Part shown: positions 52,501-61,615 of the stretch, piece by piece | Position numbering within the stretch: the first letter of the stretch is position 1 | Layout: every line of letters starts with the position of its first letter | Source: Pediococcus acidilactici | GTDB lineage: Bacteria; Bacillota; Bacilli; Lactobacillales; Lactobacillaceae | Length of the DNA stretch: 64,000 nucleotides | Direction of reading: 5' to 3' | Assembly: GCA_024970065.1 (NCBI GenBank) | Contig: CP103908.1 | Span: forward strand, 620,001-684,000 | Notes under the pieces: model-generated | Database searches by the model: none | Seen by the model: the letters and a program-made list of their open reading frames with translations, nothing else | What the model was told of the DNA's origin: nothing | Position numbers and translations under genes: made by a program

Positions 52501-55500
52501 AACCCAGTTGACTTAAAAGACGTTACGGTCAAAGGTAGCGTGAACCCGCAAGTGCCGGGAGACTACGAAGTAACCTACAGTTATACGGATGCGTATGGCA
52601 ACACAGTTAGCAAGACGATTACGGTTCACGTGATTAAGTCTGAAGCAAGTATAAATGGTCATGACAGTACTTTAATCGCTGGACCAAATAGCAAATGGAC
52701 TGCCGCAGATAATTTCGACGGAGCAAAGGATGCCGAAGGTAACCCAGTTGACATAAAAGACGTTACGGTCAAAGGTAATGTGGACCCGCAAACACCTGGA
52801 GATTACGAAGTAACCTACAGTTACACGGATGCTTATGGCAACGTGGCTAGTAAAACAGTCATTGTACACGTAAACGAAAGTCAAGCGAGCATAGACGCTC
52901 ACGATAGTACCATCATTGCAGGACCAAATAGTAAGTGGAATCCCGCAGACAATTTTGATGGAGCGACCAATGAATTTAAAGGTGGGGCTTCTCTTTCTGA
53001 TGTTGTGGTAAAGGGAACCGTAAATCCGCAAGTTCCAGGTGATTATGAAATTACCTATAGTTATACCGATGCTTGTGGTAATGAAGTTAGCAAGATGGTG
53101 ACGGTCCACGTGATTGCTAGCCAAGTTAGCGTAGACGGTCATGATAGTACGGTGATTGCTGGACCAGACAGTAAGTGGAATGCCGCGGATAATTTCGATG
53201 GAGCAACGGATGCCGAAGGAAATCCGGTTGACTTAAAGGACGTCACGGTTAAAGGTAGTGTAGATCCACAAACACCTGGAGATTACGAGATAACATACAG
53301 TTATACAGATGCTTATGGCAACACAGTTAGCAAGACGGTGACGGTCCACGTAATTACCAGCCAAGCTAGTGTAGATGGCCATGATAGTACGTTAATTGCG
53401 GGACCAGACAGTAAGTGGAATCCTGCGGATAACTTCGATGGAGCAACCGATGCTGAAAGTAATCCGGTTGACTTGAAGGATGTCACGGTTAAAGGCAACG
53501 TGAACCCGCAAGTTCCTGGCGATTATGAAGTAACCTACAGTTACACGGATGCATATGGCAACACAGTTAGCAAGACGATTACGGTTCACGTAATTGCTAG
53601 CCAAGTTAATGTAGATGGTCATGATAGTACGTTGATTGCAGGACCAAATAGTAAGTGGGATCCAGCAGACAACTTTGACGGGGCAACGGATGCCGAAGGA
53701 AATTCGGTTGACTTGAAGGACGTTACGGTCAAAGGTAGCGTAAATTCGCAGGTGCCCGGCGATTACGAAATTACGTATAGTTATACGGATGCATATGGCA
53801 ATGTAGTTAGCAAGACGATTACGGTGCACGTGATCGCCAGCCAAGTTAATATAGACGGTCATGATAGTACGCTAATTGCGGGACCAGACAGTAAATGGAA
53901 CCCCGCAGACAACTTTGATGGAGCAACGGATGCCGAAGGAAATCCGGTTGACTTAAAAGACGTTACGGTCAAAGGTAGCGTGAACCCGCAAGTTCCTGGA
54001 GACTACGAAGTAACCTACAGCTACACCGATATGTACGGCAACACAGTTAGCAAAACGATTACGGTGCACGTAAACGCCAGCCAAGCTAGTGTAGACAGTC
54101 ATGATAGTACATTGATTGCGGGACCAGACAGTAAATGGAACCCCGCAGATAATTTTAATGGAGCAACGGATGCCGCAGGAAATTCGGTTGACTTAAAGGA
54201 CGTAACGGTTAAAGGTAATGTAGATCCACAAACACCTGGAGACTACGAAGTAACCTACAGTTACACCGATATGTACGGCAACACAGTCAGCAAGACGATT
54301 ACGGTGCACGTAAACGCCAGCCAAGTTAACGTAGACGGTCATGATAGTACGGTGATTGCCGGACCAGACAGTAAGTGGAATCCTACGGATAATTTCGATG
54401 GAGCAACGGATGCCGAAGGTAACCCGGTTGACTTGAAGGACGTCACGGTCAAAGGCAACGTGAACCCGCAAGTGCCGGGAAACTATGAGGTAACCTATAG
54501 TTACACGGATGCTTACGGCAACACAGTCAGCAAGACGATTACGGTCCACGTGGTTAAGTCTGAAGCAAGTATAAATGGTCATGACAGTACTTTAATCGCT
54601 GGTCCAAATAGCAAATGGACTGCCTCGGATAATTTCGATGGAGCAACGGATGCCGAAGGTAACCCGGTTGACTTGAAGGACGTTACGGTCAAAGGTAGCG
54701 TGAACCCGCAAGTCCCTGGAGACTACGAAGTAACTTACAGCTACACGGATGCTTACGGCAACACAATTAACAAGACGATTACGATCCACGTGATCGCCAG
54801 TCAAGTTAACGTAGGCGGTCATGATAGTACATTAATTGCCGGACCAGACAGTAAATGGAATCCAGCAGACAACTTTGATGGAGCAACGGATGCCGAAGGT
54901 AACCCGGTTGACTTGAAGGACGTCACGGTCAAAGGCAGCGTGAACCCGCAAGTCCCTGGAGACTACGAAGTAACTTACAGTTACACCGATGTGTACGGTA
55001 ACACGGTTAGCAAGACGATTACGGTCCACGTGATTGCTAGCCAAGTTAACGTAGATGGTCATGATAGTACGGTGATTGCCGGACCAGACAGTAAATGGAA
55101 TCCAGCAGACAACTTTGATGGAGCAACGGATGCCGAAGGTAACCCGGTTGACTTGAAGGACGTTACGGTCAAAGGTAGCGTGAACCCGCAAGTCCCTGGA
55201 GACTACGAAGTAACTTACAGCTACACGGATGCTTACGGTAACACAGTTAACAAGACGATTACGGTGCACGTAAACGCCAGCCAAGCTAGTGTAGACGGTC
55301 ATGATAGTACCCTAATCGCTGGTCCAAATAGCAAATGGACTGCAGCGGATAATTTTGACGGAGCAAGGGATGCCGAAGGTAACCCAGTTGACTTAAAAGA
55401 CGTTACGGTCAAAGGTAGCGTGAACCCGCAAGTCCCTGGAGACTACGAAGTAACTTACAGTTACACGGATGCGTACGGCAACACAGTTAGCAAGACGGTG

Positions 55501-57117
55501 ACGGTGCACGTAAAAGCCAGCCAAGCTAGTGTAGACGGTCATGATAGTACATTAATTGCCGGACCAGACAGTAAGTGGAATCCAGCAGACAACTTTGATG
55601 GAGCAACCGATACTGAAGGAAATCCGGTTGACTTGAAGGACGTTACGGTCAAAGGTAGCGTGAACCCGCAAGTCCCTGGAGACTACGAGGTAACCTACAG
55701 TTACACGGATGCTTACGGTAACACAGTTAGCAAGACGGTGACGGTGCACGTAAACGCCAGCCAAGCTAGTGTAGACGATCATGATAGTACATTAATTGCC
55801 GGACCAGACAGTAAGTGGAATCCTGCGGATAATTTCGATGGAGCAACGGATGCCGAAGGTAACCCAATTGACTTGAAGGACGTTACGGTCAAAGGCAATG
55901 TAGATCCACAAACACCTGGAGACTACGAAGTAACTTACAGCTACACGGATGCTTACGGCAACACAGTTAACAAGACGATTACGGTCCACGTAACTGCTAG
56001 TCAAGAAACGGTGGACGGCCACGATATAACCGTTGTTGCGGGTCCCAATAGTACGTGGGATCCAGCAGAAGATTTCGACGGAGCGACGGATGCTGCAGGA
56101 CATTCGGTTGACTTAAAAGATGTTACGGTCAAAGGCAATGTAGATCCACAAACACCTGGAGATTACGAAGTAACTTACAGTTACACCGATGCGTACGGCA
56201 ACACAGTCAGCAAGACGGTGACGGTCCACGTAACTGCTAGTCAAGAAACGGTGGACGGCCACGATACTACCATTATTGCGGGTCCCAATAGTACGTGGAA
56301 TCCGTTAGAAGATTTTGATGGCGCAAAAGACGCGGAAGGTAATCCAATTAGCCTAAAGGACGTGACGGTCAAAGGTAATGTAGATCCGCACACACCAGGC
56401 GATTATGAAGTAACCTACAGTTATACTGATGCGTATGGCAACCAAGTTGATAAGACCGTAGTTGTTCACGTGGTTGACAGTCAAGCAAGTGTTGCGGCTC
56501 ATGATAGTACGATAGTTGGCGATGCTAATGCGAGCTGGAAGGCGGAAGACAATTTTGACGGGGCAACGGATGCAAATGGTAATTTAGTTGATTTTAGTGA
56601 GGTAACGGTTGAAGGGAAAGTAAATCCAAACGTAGCCGGTGATTACGTAGTAACGTACACTTATACAGATGCTTATGGCAACGTGGTAAGCAAACAGGTC
56701 GTGGTCCACGTGATTGCTGGAAAGGGATCTGATAACGATCAACCAACGCCGGACACGCCAAAATCAAATGATGATCCAGAAGACAATACTTCAAGTGATT
56801 CTTCAAGTAATGCTTCTAACGATACTGCGGATAACAATTCAGAAACTGATGATAATTTTGTTCCAACGCCAAACGTTCCGGAAACGCCAGCAAATCCAGC
56901 TGTTAAACAAGGACGAAATAATAATAAGCCTACAGAAACTAAATTTTTACCAAAGAGGTCGGTTGCTCAAAGTGAACCGGCAAATAAAACGACTGCTCGA
57001 AAATTGCCTCAAACAGGTGAGGTAAAGGATGAACTCAGCCTAGTAGGCATCTTAGGCTTATTAGTTGGTTTGATGGGCTTAGCATTTGGAATTAAAAGGA
57101 AAAAGCCCCGGGGATAA
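49531..57117 (+). pseudogene. Giant LPxTG repeat adhesin interrupted by an in-frame amber codon
   Basis: From ATG at 49531 (ribosome site GGAGG) the frame encodes a KxYKxGKxW-type signal peptide (KMYKDGKKWIF, then a hydrophobic core ending THAAADT). It meets TAG at 49690-49692 (codon 54), then stays open for 2475 codons to the stop at 57115. The remainder has a Thr/Ser/Asn-rich leader, about six BspA-type DUF285 repeats (NMSAMFKGC, VSNWDTSQVT; residues about 311-489), 23 Ig-like repeats of 80 residues, a Pro/Asp/Ser linker and LPQTG (about 2492) with a membrane helix and basic tail. Without the stop it would be a wall-bound adhesin of 2528 residues. As written, only 53 residues are made. A downstream GTG at 49864 leaves a 2417-residue frame but lacks both ribosome site and signal peptide. 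A single C-to-T change (CAG to TAG) or a sequencing error would explain it. Confidence 0.85.
51205..56724 (+). repeat. 23 tandem repeats of exactly 240 bp inside the adhesin
   Basis: Each unit encodes 80 residues with the pattern HDSTLIAGPxSKW, DNFDGATDAEGNPVDLKDV, PGDYEVTYSYTDAYGN and SKTITVHV, an Ig-like fold as in DUF5011/Big_3-type domains. The period never changes, even in unit 8, where the middle is replaced by NEFKGGASLSDV. Units differ in blocks (PNSKW or PDSKW; NPQVPGDY or DPQTPGDY), which looks like mosaic exchange. The last three units are the most divergent. Boundaries depend on where a unit is taken to start. Confidence 0.9.
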
Positions 57118-57131
57118 CTCGTGGGTAGACA

Positions 57132-57179
57132 AAAAATGATGAATCGTGGTCTTACAAAATCACGGTTCATCATTTTTTA
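57132..57179 (+). terminator. Terminator of the adhesin gene
   Basis: AAAAATGATGAA pairs with TTCATCATTTTT, with an inner CGTG/CACG, followed by T residues. Confidence 0.8.
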
Positions 57180-57182
57180 TTA

Positions 57183-57212
57183 AAAAAAGAGGCGGGGAAT
57201 CCCGTCTCTTTT
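57183..57212 (-). terminator. Terminator of nanE
   Basis: On the minus strand AAGAGACGGG pairs with CCCGCCTCTT, followed by seven T. Confidence 0.75.
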
Positions 57213-57241
57213 AACGTTAAAATAATCTTCTTTAAAACTAA

Positions 57242-57931
57242 TTAATTGATTGCATCTACAAAACGACTCGCAATTTCTAACGGACGAGTAATGGCGCCAC
57301 CGACCACTACCGAATGACAACCTAATTCAATGCATCGTTTTAGTTTTGCTGGAGTGTCGATTTTTCCTTCAGCAACCACCGGATGGTGCACCTTTTGTAA
57401 GAGTTCTTTGAGATAGGCAAAATCGTCGTCGGCAATGTTCAAACCCTTTGAAGCCGGGGTATAACCGCGCATCGTGGTCCCAATAATATCAAAACCTAAT
57501 TCATCAGCCAGCAGGGCGTTTTCCATAATGTCAGTATCGGCCATCAAAAGGGTGTTTGGAAATTCAGCCCGAAATTGTTTGACGATGTCAGCAAGCTTTT
57601 CGCCGTGTGGACGGGGTTGTCCAGTGACTTGGCAAGCGACAACTTCAACCCCAGTAGCCGCAACTGCCCGCATTTCTTTCATGGTGGGGGTAATAAATAC
57701 TGGAGAATCTGGATAGTCTGTCTTGGCAATCCCGATCATTGGCAAACCAGTTTCATCCTGGATTGCTTGGATATCCACTACCGAATTTGCTCGGATACCG
57801 GCGGCACCAGCCATCTTAGCAGCTCGCGCCATCCGTGCCATAATAAAGGAACTATGGAGCGGTTCTGCTGGTAACGCTTGACAAGAAACAATTAACTGTC
57901 CTTTGACAGCATCTAAAAATCTATTTTTCAT
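57242..57931 (-). CDS. nanE: N-acetylmannosamine-6-phosphate 2-epimerase
   Basis: NanE converts ManNAc-6-P to GlcNAc-6-P, the last dedicated step of sialic acid breakdown. The 229-residue TIM barrel has Lys70 in GIAKTDYPDSPVFITPT and Glu188 in VVAEGKIDTP, the expected catalytic residues, and the phosphate site VVVGGAITRP. It is transcribed divergently from the kinase, symporter and nanA genes, which supply its substrate. Regulatory sites for both directions lie in 57932-58234. Confidence 0.95.
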   Translation of the reverse strand: MKNRFLDAVKGQLIVSCQALPAEPLHSSFIMARMARAAKMAGAAGIRANSVVDIQAIQDETGLPMIGIAKTDYPDSPVFITPTMKEMRAVAATGVEVVACQVTGQPRPHGEKLADIVKQFRAEFPNTLLMADTDIMENALLADELGFDIIGTTMRGYTPASKGLNIADDDFAYLKELLQKVHHPVVAEGKIDTPAKLKRCIELGCHSVVVGGAITRPLEIASRFVDAIN

Positions 57932-58018
57932 TATACTGACACTTCACTTCTATCAAATTTAATTTCCTAAAATATACCGCTAATTATAAATGATGGGGTT
58001 TGGAATAAAAATTAATTT

Positions 58019-58082
58019 GTAATAGTTAATTGCTAATTCAACCACCGCAGTAAATATAGCGCGAGTTAAAAAATATTGCAAT
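58019..58082 (+). promoter_or_regulatory. Repeated leader element A (sialic acid locus)
   Basis: The blocks TGTAATAGTTA, AATTCAAC, CCGCA, GCGAGTT and ATTGCAAT occur in the same order as in element B (59883-59973). AAC-CGC can pair with GCG-A-GTT, and ATTGC with the terminal GCAAT. This copy has a short loop and no terminator. It lies between nanE and the kinase gene. Function is unknown. Confidence 0.5.
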
Positions 58083-58145
58083 AGATAAATGTGATAATTG
58101 TTTTCAAAAAGAGCTATGAATGCTGTTGTTATGGTAATTAAAAAT

Positions 58146-58172
58146 ATTTTCACTTTTTTTAATTGTGAAAAT
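58146..58172 (+). promoter_or_regulatory. Candidate operator before the ROK kinase gene
   Basis: ATTTTCAC and GTGAAAAT are perfect inverted arms separated by 11 bp of A/T, ending 62 bp before the start codon. The form suits a dimeric regulator such as an RpiR protein; the identity is inference. Confidence 0.5.
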
Positions 58173-58234
58173 TATAAACGGGTGGTAATATGAAATCGTT
58201 ATCAAGAGTGTTGAATAAATTGGAGGAACCCGAG

Positions 58235-59098
58235 ATGGACAAAAAATTTTTAGCATTTGATGTGGGGGGAACCACTATTAAATATGCGGTACTTGACGAA
58301 CGCTTAAATTTTGCAGATTCAGGTAAAGTTAATACAGAACAAAATCGGGACGGGCATATTTTAAAAACGCTACTACAAGTTAGTAAAGCAATTCAGAATC
58401 GCGTCTCGCTTGCAGGAATTGGCGTTAGTACAGCGGGGATTGTTGGTAAGGATGGCGGTATTCAATATGCGGGACCAACCATTCCTAACTACATTGGCAC
58501 TCCTATCAGAGCAAGCCTGGCTGCCCAAACTGATTTACCAGTCAGCGTAGTTAATGACGTTGATGCCGCTCTTTTAGGAGAAGTCTTTACCGGAAACTTA
58601 GCGGATCATGATGTCTACTGTATGGCGTTAGGTACGGGAATTGGTGGGGCACATTATCGTAACGGAAAAATTATTAGCGGAGCCCATGGGCAGGGCAATT
58701 CAATTGGTTATACGTTATTTGATCCACAGACTAACACGAATTATGAACAAAGGGCTTCGACCTTGGTTTTAGAACGGCAATTAGCAGATAAAGGAATAAC
58801 GGTAATTGAGGCTTTTGAAAAAGCTAAGCAGGGGCAGGTACCTTATGTATCAATTATTGAACGGTGGGCTAAAGAAGTGGCGAGAGGAATTGCGGAAGTA
58901 ATCGTCTTATTTGACCCGGAAGAAATTATAATTGGTGGCGCAGTTTCTGCGCAAGGACAATACTTGATTGATTTACTTAACGCTCAATTACCAACGTTGT
59001 TGCCAACGGATTTCAACCAGACCACGTTAAAAATTGCACAACGAGGGAACCAAGCACAACTAATTGGAGCAGTTGTTCCATTTTTTAGAGACAAATAA
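58235..59098 (+). CDS. nanK: ROK-family kinase, probable N-acetylmannosamine kinase
   Basis: A 287-residue ROK kinase expected to phosphorylate ManNAc with ATP. It has the ATP loop FDVGGTTIKYAVLDE (6-20), the catalytic Asp in VVNDVDAALLGE, and GTGIGGAHYRNG. The zinc-binding CxCGxxGCxE motif of typical ROK proteins is missing; instead a GNSIGYTLFDPQTNTNYEQ stretch occurs, as in a subset of Firmicute sugar kinases. Its place between nanE and nanA supports ManNAc as substrate. The start follows TGGAGG; an in-frame ATG 15 codons earlier lacks a ribosome site. Confidence 0.85.
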   Translation: MDKKFLAFDVGGTTIKYAVLDERLNFADSGKVNTEQNRDGHILKTLLQVSKAIQNRVSLAGIGVSTAGIVGKDGGIQYAGPTIPNYIGTPIRASLAAQTDLPVSVVNDVDAALLGEVFTGNLADHDVYCMALGTGIGGAHYRNGKIISGAHGQGNSIGYTLFDPQTNTNYEQRASTLVLERQLADKGITVIEAFEKAKQGQVPYVSIIERWAKEVARGIAEVIVLFDPEEIIIGGAVSAQGQYLIDLLNAQLPTLLPTDFNQTTLKIAQRGNQAQLIGAVVPFFRDK

Positions 59099-59109
59099 GG
59101 AGAAAACAA

Positions 59110-59841
59110 ATGAAAAAAGTATCGATTAATACCGCAGTATTTTTGAACCAACTTGAAAATGGAAATTCCCAATTCGAATGTTTAAAACAACTGGTGGGTA
59201 AACCAATTGACGCGATTGAAGTTCGGGGCGAATTTTTTAAAGAAGATGGCCGTGATCAGGAGCTAGCTGCGATTCAGCGGCTATGTGAAGAAAATCATTG
59301 GCAATTTTACTATTCAATCCCGGAAGCGTTATTTACGGAAGGAAAGTTAAACGAAAATATTTTTGATTACATAGCGTTGGCAAATGAATTTCAAATTCAA
59401 GGGTTAAAAATCAGTTTAGGAAATTGTCAGAATACGGCGGCTCCAAGCTTGGCGAAGCTGCAAAAAGCTTTGCGCGCCTATTCAGGAGTGTTAACGGTAG
59501 AAAATCAACCAAATCAGGATGGGCAGTTAAATGTTTTTGAAGCCAACCTGATTAAATTGTTGGCGCTAGTTCCTGAACTGGGTTATACGTTTGATTCGGG
59601 AAACTGGTATTGGATAAAGGAGACTCCGCATCTGGCATTCGATTCATTGAAAAAGTGGATTACTGTGTTTCATCTGAAGGACGTTGCCAATTTAACGACG
59701 GTTCGGTTGGGGGAAGGGACCACCGATTGGCAGCCTATGATACAAGCATTAACTCCTGAAGTGCCGGTATTTCTGGAGTACGCAATTGCTAATGAAGAAG
59801 AATTAGATGAAGAAATCCAAAAAGTAAATTTAATTCTTTGA
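59110..59841 (+). CDS. Sugar-phosphate isomerase/epimerase-like TIM-barrel protein
   Basis: A 243-residue protein of the xylose isomerase-like (AP endonuclease 2) TIM-barrel superfamily. Likely metal ligands are seen in LTVENQPNQ, TFDSGNW, FHLKDV and FLEYAI. It follows the kinase by 11 bp and so is part of the sialic acid locus, but no step of the standard pathway requires it. It could process a sialic acid variant or anomer; that is speculation. The stop overlaps a cre-like site of the next transcript. Confidence 0.75.
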   Translation: MKKVSINTAVFLNQLENGNSQFECLKQLVGKPIDAIEVRGEFFKEDGRDQELAAIQRLCEENHWQFYYSIPEALFTEGKLNENIFDYIALANEFQIQGLKISLGNCQNTAAPSLAKLQKALRAYSGVLTVENQPNQDGQLNVFEANLIKLLALVPELGYTFDSGNWYWIKETPHLAFDSLKKWITVFHLKDVANLTTVRLGEGTTDWQPMIQALTPEVPVFLEYAIANEEELDEEIQKVNLIL

Positions 59842-59852
59842 AAGGGTTTACA
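59839..59852 (+). promoter_or_regulatory. cre-like site of the symporter transcript
   Basis: TGAAAGGGTTTACA matches the CcpA consensus TGWAANCGNTNWCA except that GG replaces CG. It begins at the stop codon of the previous gene and covers the -35 box. Confidence 0.5.
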
Positions 59853-59875
59853 TTTAACGGGAAACAGTTTATAAT
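59847..59875 (+). promoter_or_regulatory. Predicted sigma-A promoter of the symporter-nanA transcript
   Basis: TTTACA and a consensus TATAAT are separated by 17 bp. The leader is about 210 nt and contains element B. Confidence 0.75.
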
Positions 59876-59882
59876 CACTACC

Positions 59883-59973
59883 TGTAATAGTTATTAATGC
59901 GAATTCAACTGCCGCAAAGGTTTCACACTACCACATCATGTAGTGCGAGTTTTTGTGGCATTTTTTATTGCAA
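59883..59973 (+). promoter_or_regulatory. Repeated leader element B with attenuator-like hairpins
   Basis: TGCCGCAA (59910-59917) can pair with TTGTGGCA (59953-59960) followed by TTTTTT, an intrinsic terminator. Alternatively AACTGCCGCA can pair with TGCGAGTT (59944-59951), which would prevent it. Between them CACTAC/GTAGTG forms a perfect hairpin (59926-59945) that shares two bases with the anti-terminator arm. The flanking blocks match element A. It sits in the leader of the symporter gene, so conditional read-through is plausible. Confidence 0.6.
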
Positions 59974-60092
59974 TTAGAAAAGATTGGTCGTTAATTCTGG
60001 AGGGGACCAGACTTACTGACTAATGGATGCCGCTACTTAAACTACGTGAAAATTTTTAATTTGGAATTCGTAGAAAGTAGGTACTGCGTAAT

Positions 60093-61601
60093 ATGGTTAA
60101 ACAAGGATTCGGTGTTTTAAATTGGCTGGTTTTAATTGCTTATTTAATCATTATGTTAGTAATTGGTTTAAGTTTCAGTAAGAAAAGTTCAAAGAATTCA
60201 GAAGAGTTTTTCAAGGCAAGTACCAGCAACGTGCCGGCATGGGCGGTGGGATTTAGTATTTTCGCGACAACTTTAAGTGCGATTACCTACATGTCAACGC
60301 CAGAAAAGTCATTTTTGACCAACTGGGCTTATGCTTTTGGAAATTTAGCGATTTTTTTGATCACTCCGGTATTAATTAAGTATTATATTCCATTCTTTTC
60401 AAAGTTGCGGGTGACCACGGCTTACGAATATTTGGAATTTCGGTTTAACCCGTTTTTACGGGTGTTTAGCAGCATTTTGTTTGTGTTATTCCATATTGGA
60501 CGGATTGCAATCGTAATTTATTTACCGACCGTGGCATTGCAATCCATTATCAACATTAACCCGTACCTGATCGCCTCTTTGATCACCATCCTGTGTATCG
60601 TTTATACATACCATGGCGGAATGGAAGGGGTAATTTGGAGCGACGTGATTCAAGGAATTCTCCTACTAGTGGGCGCGGTTTTAATTATTTTCTTCGCGGT
60701 TCATGGAACCCACGGGGGACTGCAAACCGTTGCGCAAGATGCCGTCAATAAAGGGAAAATCCTAACTAAGGCTGATTTTGTATGGAGCGTTACTAAGTCG
60801 ACAGTGCCAATCATCCTGTTGGGTCAGATCTTCAACACTTTGTACCAATATACGGCCAGTCAAGACGTAGTTCAGCGGTACACTACTTCGACTGATAATA
60901 AGCACATTGCTAAGTCAATCTGGACTAACGCATTGCTATCGTTAATCACCATTCCACTCTTCTACGGAATGGGAACCGTGATTTACAGTTTTTACCAACA
61001 CGGAGGCAGTTTACCGACCGGATTTAATACTTCCGCATTGGTGCCATATTTTGTATTAACTGAAATTCCAGCGGGAGTTGCTGGATTAATTATTGCGGCG
61101 ATTTTTGCGGCTTCGCAAGCCACGATTGCTTCCAGTTTGAATAGTACTGCGGCTTGTCTGGTAACCGATATCCAAAAACGGTTCATGAAAGATAAAAGTG
61201 ACCGAATGAGTATGCGGATCACACGGCTAAGTATCCTAATTTGTGGAATTTTTGGGTTGTTAGTAACGCTAGTACTGATTAAGCTTCATAGCTCGGACAT
61301 GATCGATACTTACTTATCGCTCTTCGGTCTCTTCGGCGTACCAATTGCCGGAATCTTTGCTCTAGGTATCGTCAGTCAACGGGCAAACGGCTTTGGTGCA
61401 ACCCTTGGCATGATTGTCACTACGGCAATTTGCTACTTTATTCAAACCCATGGAATCAACGCCCTCTTTGTTAGTGTAGTTGGTTTCCTAGGTGCGATGA
61501 TTTTAGGATATCTTTTCAGTTTTCTTAAACCGGGACATCAACATGACATTACCGGCTTGACGTTTAAAACGATTGATCAAAAAGTTAATCTCAAAAATTA
61601 A
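60093..61601 (+). CDS. Sodium:solute symporter, probable sialic acid transporter
   Basis: A 502-residue SSS-family transporter with about 13 membrane helices. Family features include the early segment GFSIFATTLSAITYMSTPEKSF and the AGLIIAAIFAASQATIASSLNSTAACLVTDI region of helix 8 that forms the sodium site. Its position between the kinase and nanA points to import of Neu5Ac or ManNAc. The leader carries element B and a cre-like site. nanA follows after 14 bp. Confidence 0.88.
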   Translation: MVKQGFGVLNWLVLIAYLIIMLVIGLSFSKKSSKNSEEFFKASTSNVPAWAVGFSIFATTLSAITYMSTPEKSFLTNWAYAFGNLAIFLITPVLIKYYIPFFSKLRVTTAYEYLEFRFNPFLRVFSSILFVLFHIGRIAIVIYLPTVALQSIININPYLIASLITILCIVYTYHGGMEGVIWSDVIQGILLLVGAVLIIFFAVHGTHGGLQTVAQDAVNKGKILTKADFVWSVTKSTVPIILLGQIFNTLYQYTASQDVVQRYTTSTDNKHIAKSIWTNALLSLITIPLFYGMGTVIYSFYQHGGSLPTGFNTSALVPYFVLTEIPAGVAGLIIAAIFAASQATIASSLNSTAACLVTDIQKRFMKDKSDRMSMRITRLSILICGIFGLLVTLVLIKLHSSDMIDTYLSLFGLFGVPIAGIFALGIVSQRANGFGATLGMIVTTAICYFIQTHGINALFVSVVGFLGAMILGYLFSFLKPGHQHDITGLTFKTIDQKVNLKN

Positions 61602-61615
61602 AAGGAGTAATTAAA

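Noticed and set aside
51196..56103. A series of minus-strand open frames of 76 or 156 codons with repeated sequence
   Set aside because: They recur with the 240-bp period of the adhesin repeats and are the antisense shadow of a strongly biased coding array.
51205..56724. Regular repeat array considered as a CRISPR
   Set aside because: The period is 240 bp, the whole unit is coding and in frame, and there are no unique spacers or cas genes.
56594..57025. Lysine/arginine-rich frames on both strands at the adhesin C-terminus
   Set aside because: They are shadows of the Asp/Asn/Pro-rich linker coding sequence.
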